A DNA stretch of 64,000 nt from Herbaspirillum sp. GW103 (GTDB lineage: Bacteria > Pseudomonadota > Gammaproteobacteria > Burkholderiales > Burkholderiaceae_D), in the NCBI RefSeq assembly GCF_000261365.1, contig NZ_AJVC01000001.1:1-64000 (forward strand). The letters run 5' to 3'. The notes beneath the pieces were generated by a model. It saw nothing but the letters and a program-made list of their open reading frames with translations, was not told where the DNA came from and did not search any database. Positions 60,527 to 64,000 of this stretch are shown piece after piece (within the stretch, counting starts at the first letter, position 1; each line of letters begins with the position of its first letter). The position numbers and the translations under genes were made by a program.

Positions 60527-62272
60527 TCAGGCGGCATCCAGTTCGGCCGTGGACAGGGTGTCGTGGCTGTGGCCGGTGGCGCGCTGCAGGGCGTGTTCCA
60601 GCGCCGACGCGTCTATCCCGCGCCAGCGGGCGCAGACGTGCTGGTCCGGACGGATCAGATAGCAGGTGTGCGGCTGGCCGTCATAGCGTTGTGCCACCAG
60701 GCCCTCGATGTCCTCCACCTGGACGGCGTCGGGGCCCAGGGTTGCCAGCACGGCACGGTCGGCGGCGGTGGTCGCGACGCCGCTGACAAACAGCAGGCGC
60801 AGCGGCACCCCGTTGTCGGTCAGTCGGGCCAGTGCCGGCAGCAGGACGGCGGGCAGGGCGGCAGCCGGGGCGAAGATCATGGCCACGAACTGGTCGCCCA
60901 GATGGGGTAGCAGCCAGCCCGGCATGGTGTCCATCGAGACAGGGGCATCGGTACAGGGGGCCCCGGCCTGCATGGCCCCCTGGAAAGGGGCACTGTCGCG
61001 GGTGCTCAAGGGGGAGTCGTGCAGGGTGGCGGGCAGTGACAGGCGGCCACTGTTGACCAGTCTGCGTGCGAACACATGCTCACGCGCCAGCCCCAGCACG
61101 GCATCGCGGAAGCGGCGGCTGACGGCGCTCTTGGGCGTGATGAAGTCGGTGGAGCGGGTAGAGTTGAGCAGGTTCTCGTCAGCGGCGTATTGGCGCTCGC
61201 TGGCGTAGCTGTCCAGCAGGCTTTCAGGCGCCTTGCCCTGCAGGACGAAGGCCAGCTTCCAGGCCAGGTTCTCGGCATCCTGCACGCCGCTGTTGGCACC
61301 GCGCGCACCGAAGGGCGAGACGCAGTGCGCGGCGTCGCCCACGAACAGGACGCGCCCATGACGGAAGCTGTCCATGCGCACACAGGAAAAGGTATAGACG
61401 CTCACCCATTCCAGGGTGAATTGCGCCTGCTTGCCCAGCAGCGCCTGCACGCGCGGGATCACGCGTTCGGGCGTTCTCTCCAGGACCGGATCGGCGTCCC
61501 AGCCGAGCTGGAAATCGATGCGCCAGACATCATCGGGCTGGCGATGCAGCAGCACCGACTGGTTGGGATGGAAGGGCGGATCGAACCAGAACCAGCGTTC
61601 GGCCGGGAAGGGCGCTTCCATCTTGACGTCGGCGATGAGGAAGCGGTCGCGGAAGGTGTGGCCCACACTTTCCAGTCCCATCATCCGACGCAAGGGGCTG
61701 CGCGAGCCATCGGCTGCCACCACGTAGCGCGCCTTGAGCTGGTAGCTGTCCTCCGGGGTTTCTACCGTCAGCACTTCGTGGTCGGCGTGATGCGCGATGG
61801 CGCTGACCCGGCTCTTCCAGCGCAGCTCGATGAGGTCATGGCTGCGCGCCTGTTCCAGCAGGTAGCCTTCCACGTAGTACTGCTGCAGGTTGATGAAGGC
61901 CGGCCGCGCGTGGCCACTTTCGGGCTGCAGGTCGAATTCGTAGATGGCCTCCTCGCGCAGGAACACCTTGCCGCGATGCCAGCCCACGCCCTTGTCCATC
62001 ATGCGCTGGCCGCAACCGATGCGGTCGAAGATGTCCAGCGTGCGCTTGGCAAAGCAGATCGCCCGCGAGCCGGTGGAGAGCGTATCGTCGTCATCGACCA
62101 GCACGACGCGAATGCCCTGCCGTGCGAGGTCGATGGCGGTCACCAGCCCGACCGGGCCGGCGCCGACGACGACCACCGGATGCACGGCGGCGCCGGCGGG
62201 TCTGGTTTGCTCCGGGCAGGGCTGATAGCTGAAACGTTGCTGCTGATAATCAATGGCTGGGCTGGGGTTCAT
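60527..62272 (-). CDS. FAD-dependent aromatic hydroxylase (PheA/TfdB, MhpA-like)
   Basis: 581 aa. FAD-binding GAGPVGLVTAIDLARQG, the DG-like motif YVVAADGSRSPLRRMMG, and the second FAD motif GDAAHCVSPFGARGANSG. A thioredoxin-like C-terminal domain (about 440-575) is typical of phenol hydroxylase/MhpA relatives. It uses NAD(P)H and O2 to hydroxylate a phenolic ring. It is encoded with a metallo-hydrolase, DUF2783 and an MFS importer, divergent from an IclR regulator. Confidence 0.92.
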   Translation of the reverse strand: MNPSPAIDYQQQRFSYQPCPEQTRPAGAAVHPVVVVGAGPVGLVTAIDLARQGIRVVLVDDDDTLSTGSRAICFAKRTLDIFDRIGCGQRMMDKGVGWHRGKVFLREEAIYEFDLQPESGHARPAFINLQQYYVEGYLLEQARSHDLIELRWKSRVSAIAHHADHEVLTVETPEDSYQLKARYVVAADGSRSPLRRMMGLESVGHTFRDRFLIADVKMEAPFPAERWFWFDPPFHPNQSVLLHRQPDDVWRIDFQLGWDADPVLERTPERVIPRVQALLGKQAQFTLEWVSVYTFSCVRMDSFRHGRVLFVGDAAHCVSPFGARGANSGVQDAENLAWKLAFVLQGKAPESLLDSYASERQYAADENLLNSTRSTDFITPKSAVSRRFRDAVLGLAREHVFARRLVNSGRLSLPATLHDSPLSTRDSAPFQGAMQAGAPCTDAPVSMDTMPGWLLPHLGDQFVAMIFAPAAALPAVLLPALARLTDNGVPLRLLFVSGVATTAADRAVLATLGPDAVQVEDIEGLVAQRYDGQPHTCYLIRPDQHVCARWRGIDASALEHALQRATGHSHDTLSTAELDAA

Positions 62273-62326
62273 GGCCGGTCTCCTCGCTGTTCTTTTCTCT
62301 TCTGACTGCGGGCGCTTGCGGTGCGC

Positions 62327-63286
62327 TCAGGCTTGCAGTGCGGCCCACATTTCCTTGTCGCGTTCTGCCGTCCAGATGCGCGGATGGGTGATGCCGGAGG
62401 CCTCGTCATAGGCCCGCGTGACATCGAAGGGCAGGCAGTGTTCATAGATGAAGACCTGGCCGAACCTGGGATCCATCAACTTGCGGGTGTGCGCCATGGC
62501 CTCCTTGAGCCCCATCTTGCCGGCCACGGCTTCGCGCCCTGCGCGCAGCAGGGTGGAGACGAAATCCCTGGTATAGGCGATGGCCTGCGTGACCTGCTCG
62601 CGCCCTTGCAGCGCCGGCCCGCGGCCGGGGACCAGGGCTTCCGGTTGCAGGGCCGCCAGGGCATCGAGCGTGGCCGGCCAGGGTTCCAGCTGGGCATCGC
62701 CGCAGTAGCAGGCGGCGTCGTATTCCACCAGATCGCCCGAGAACAGCACCTTCTGACCGGGGATCCACACCACCGTATCGCCCTTCGTGTGACCAGGGCC
62801 GAGATGGGCGATCTTCACTTCCAGCTGACCCATGAAGATCGTCATTTCCTTCTCGAAGACCATGGTCGGCCAGGTCAGGCCGGGCACCGTTTCCACCCCG
62901 GCGAACAGGCGCGGGAAGCGCTCGATCTCGGACTTCATGTCGGCCTCGCCACGCTCGACGATCATCTCGTAGGTACCGCGACTGGCGATGACCTGCTCGC
63001 CGCCTTCCTTGAAATAGGCCGAGGCGCCCAGCACGCGCACGGCGTGGTAGTGCGTCAGCACCACGTACTTGATGGGCAGGTCGGTCACGCTGCGGATGCG
63101 CGCGATCAGGTCCTGCGCCATGGCCGGGGTGGCGGTGGTGTCGATGACCATCACGCTGTCGTCGCCGATGATGACGCCGGAGTTGGGATCGCCCTCGGCG
63201 GTGTACGCGTAGGCGTTTTCCGAGATGCGTTCAAAGGTGATCTTCTTGGCGTCGAGATCCGCCTGGGATGCAAAAGCCTTGGCCAT
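62327..63286 (-). CDS. Metallo-beta-lactamase-fold hydrolase, altered metal motif
   Basis: 319 aa from ATG 63286 (GAGG upstream). MBL fold with H79-Y-H81-A-V83-R84 where the family has HxHxDH, so the second-metal ligands Asp and His are replaced by Val and Arg. Other ligands remain: H166 (LGPGH) and D185 (FSGD), and a C-terminal His in YEHCLP. One metal or a different chemistry is likely. First gene of the phenolic-catabolism operon; it may hydrolyse a ring-cleavage product or ester. Confidence 0.85.
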   Translation of the reverse strand: MAKAFASQADLDAKKITFERISENAYAYTAEGDPNSGVIIGDDSVMVIDTTATPAMAQDLIARIRSVTDLPIKYVVLTHYHAVRVLGASAYFKEGGEQVIASRGTYEMIVERGEADMKSEIERFPRLFAGVETVPGLTWPTMVFEKEMTIFMGQLEVKIAHLGPGHTKGDTVVWIPGQKVLFSGDLVEYDAACYCGDAQLEPWPATLDALAALQPEALVPGRGPALQGREQVTQAIAYTRDFVSTLLRAGREAVAGKMGLKEAMAHTRKLMDPRFGQVFIYEHCLPFDVTRAYDEASGITHPRIWTAERDKEMWAALQA

Positions 63287-63625
63287 GTCTGCCTCGTTCT
63301 GGTTCGTTGGGTGGGGACGCGGCTGGACATGGCGTGTGCCATCGGGGGAGTCTCCGTCCAACCCGTCTTGGATCAATGCGGGTCAAATCTTGTTGTTGTT
63401 GCCTGCGACAAGCAGGTTGATCGCATCTTAGTCAGCGCGTTTTGATTAGTCAATAGCAAATACGCTTGTCAGGAGTTAATTGACGTTTTCTGCACCATGA
63501 CGTGGAGGATGTCTTGCCGGACGGGAGTTGGATTAGAATCCAGGGTCTCGTATCGCAGGGCAGCCGGACGCGCAGCAATGCTTGTCGCTGCCATTGCCCG
63601 TCATCAGAAACCTTGGAATCATCGG
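63287..63625. other. Divergent control region of the phenolic operon and IclR gene
   Basis: 339 bp without a gene. It includes an AT-rich part (63420-63480), the 20-bp element copy C (63480-63499) and presumably the IclR binding site. I could not define promoter boxes with confidence; TTGACTAATC reads on the minus strand near 63443-63453. Confidence 0.45.
63480..63499 (+). repeat. 20-bp recurrent element, copy C
   Basis: TTGACGTTTTCTGCACCATG, identical to copy A at 50328. It lies 194 bp before the metallo-hydrolase ATG (minus strand) and 127 bp before the IclR ATG. Confidence 0.8.
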
Positions 63626-64000
63626 ATGAGCGCATCCCCCGTCAAGACACAACGCGGCATCCAGAGCGTGGAGGTGGCCGGGCGCCTGTTGCAGGCGCTG
63701 GCCCAGGCGCGCCAGCCATTGCCGCTGGTGGCGCTGGCGGCTGCGGCCGAATTGTCCTCGGCGCAAGCCCATACCTACCTGGTGAGTCTGCTCAGGCTGG
63801 GCCTGATCAAACGCACCCCCGGCGAGGGCTACTATGAATCCGGCCCGCTGGCCCTGCGTTTGGGCATGGCGCGGCTGGCCCGGGAACCGGCCTATCGCCA
63901 GGCCTTGCCGCAGGTCCGTCAACTGAGCCAGGAGACCGGCCTGAGCGTGGCGGTCACCCTGCCCACGCCGGCCGGCCCGACCATCGTGCATTACGCCCAT
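63626..64000 (+). CDS. IclR-family regulator (truncated by window end)
   Basis: The first 125 codons are present. N-terminal winged helix-turn-helix of the IclR family (GIQSVEVAGRLLQALAQA; LVALAAAAELSSAQAHTYLVSLLRLGL) and the beginning of the effector domain. GGA lies just before the ATG. Divergent from the aromatic-hydroxylase operon, so it is the likely local activator or repressor. Confidence 0.85.
   Translation, partial: MSASPVKTQRGIQSVEVAGRLLQALAQARQPLPLVALAAAAELSSAQAHTYLVSLLRLGLIKRTPGEGYYESGPLALRLGMARLAREPAYRQALPQVRQLSQETGLSVAVTLPTPAGPTIVHYAH

Noticed and set aside
1..64000. CRISPR arrays, prophage or anti-phage systems
   Set aside because: No regularly spaced repeats and no phage, toxin-antitoxin or defence genes recognised on either strand.

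Overview
The window is about 62-64% GC, gene dense, and reads as chromosome of a betaproteobacterium, most likely Herbaspirillum or a close relative in the Oxalobacteraceae. That placement is inference from gene content: three chemotaxis receptors, many LysR regulators, an RND pump with an AcrR-type operator, an Oxalobacteraceae-like UppP/RecQ neighbourhood, and plant-associated catabolic clusters. It has not been tested by alignment. I count about 57 protein genes, one tRNA-Gly(CCC), one yybP-ykoY riboswitch and one strong candidate for a structured non-coding RNA. I see no insertion sequence, prophage, CRISPR array or rRNA.

Layout. 1-7230: a tripartite RND efflux operon (outer-membrane factor, pump and adaptor, all minus) diverges from its AcrR/TtgR-like TetR repressor, with a perfect 10+10 bp operator palindrome between them. 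7388-9805: rhodanese, isoaspartyl methyltransferase-like protein, a second TetR regulator, a cysteine-cluster protein and a small ORF. 10308-14088: two tandem undecaprenyl-diphosphatase paralogues and RecQ. 14315-21685: chemoreceptor, TrmB, tRNA-Gly, an AlaX-type editing protein, a large membrane HD-GYP phosphodiesterase and a cold-shock protein. 21690-22222: no gene, but a dense series of stem-loops ending in an intrinsic terminator; four of the hairpins share the loop AGATA/AGATC.

22256-27428: transketolase plus LysR, divergent from an SDR dehydrogenase and an orphan TRAP substrate-binding protein. 27471-34178: small lipoproteins, a PAS-type (Aer-like) chemoreceptor, a MazG-like hydrolase, a SAM methyltransferase and a GGDEF-like protein whose catalytic motif is degenerate. 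34202-38620: exported hypothetical, YafY/WYL regulator, VOC protein, bile-acid-symporter-like transporter and LysR. 38728-42432: FapA-like (DUF342) protein, CDF metal exporter, and MntP behind a manganese riboswitch.

42435-48277: LysR, D-2-hydroxyacid dehydrogenase, an MFS anion transporter and IlvD, with clear promoter and operator structures. 48364-55326: AI-2E/PerM-type permease, VOC protein, LysR, DHA2-type drug exporter and a third chemoreceptor. 55366-63286: an ABC importer (ATPase plus fused permease) without its binding protein, then a probable phenolic-compound operon (metallo-hydrolase, flavin hydroxylase, DUF2783, MFS) divergent from an IclR regulator cut by the window end.

Themes. 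The window links efflux, metal export (CDF, MntP), motility and c-di-GMP signalling (three receptors, HD-GYP, degenerate GGDEF) and uptake and breakdown of organic acids and aromatics. The least explained items are the AGATA-loop RNA after cspA and a 20-bp sequence that recurs three times between 50.3 and 63.5 kb, always in the same orientation relative to the next gene. Functional statements rest on motifs read by eye and knowledge of protein families; no database search was run.
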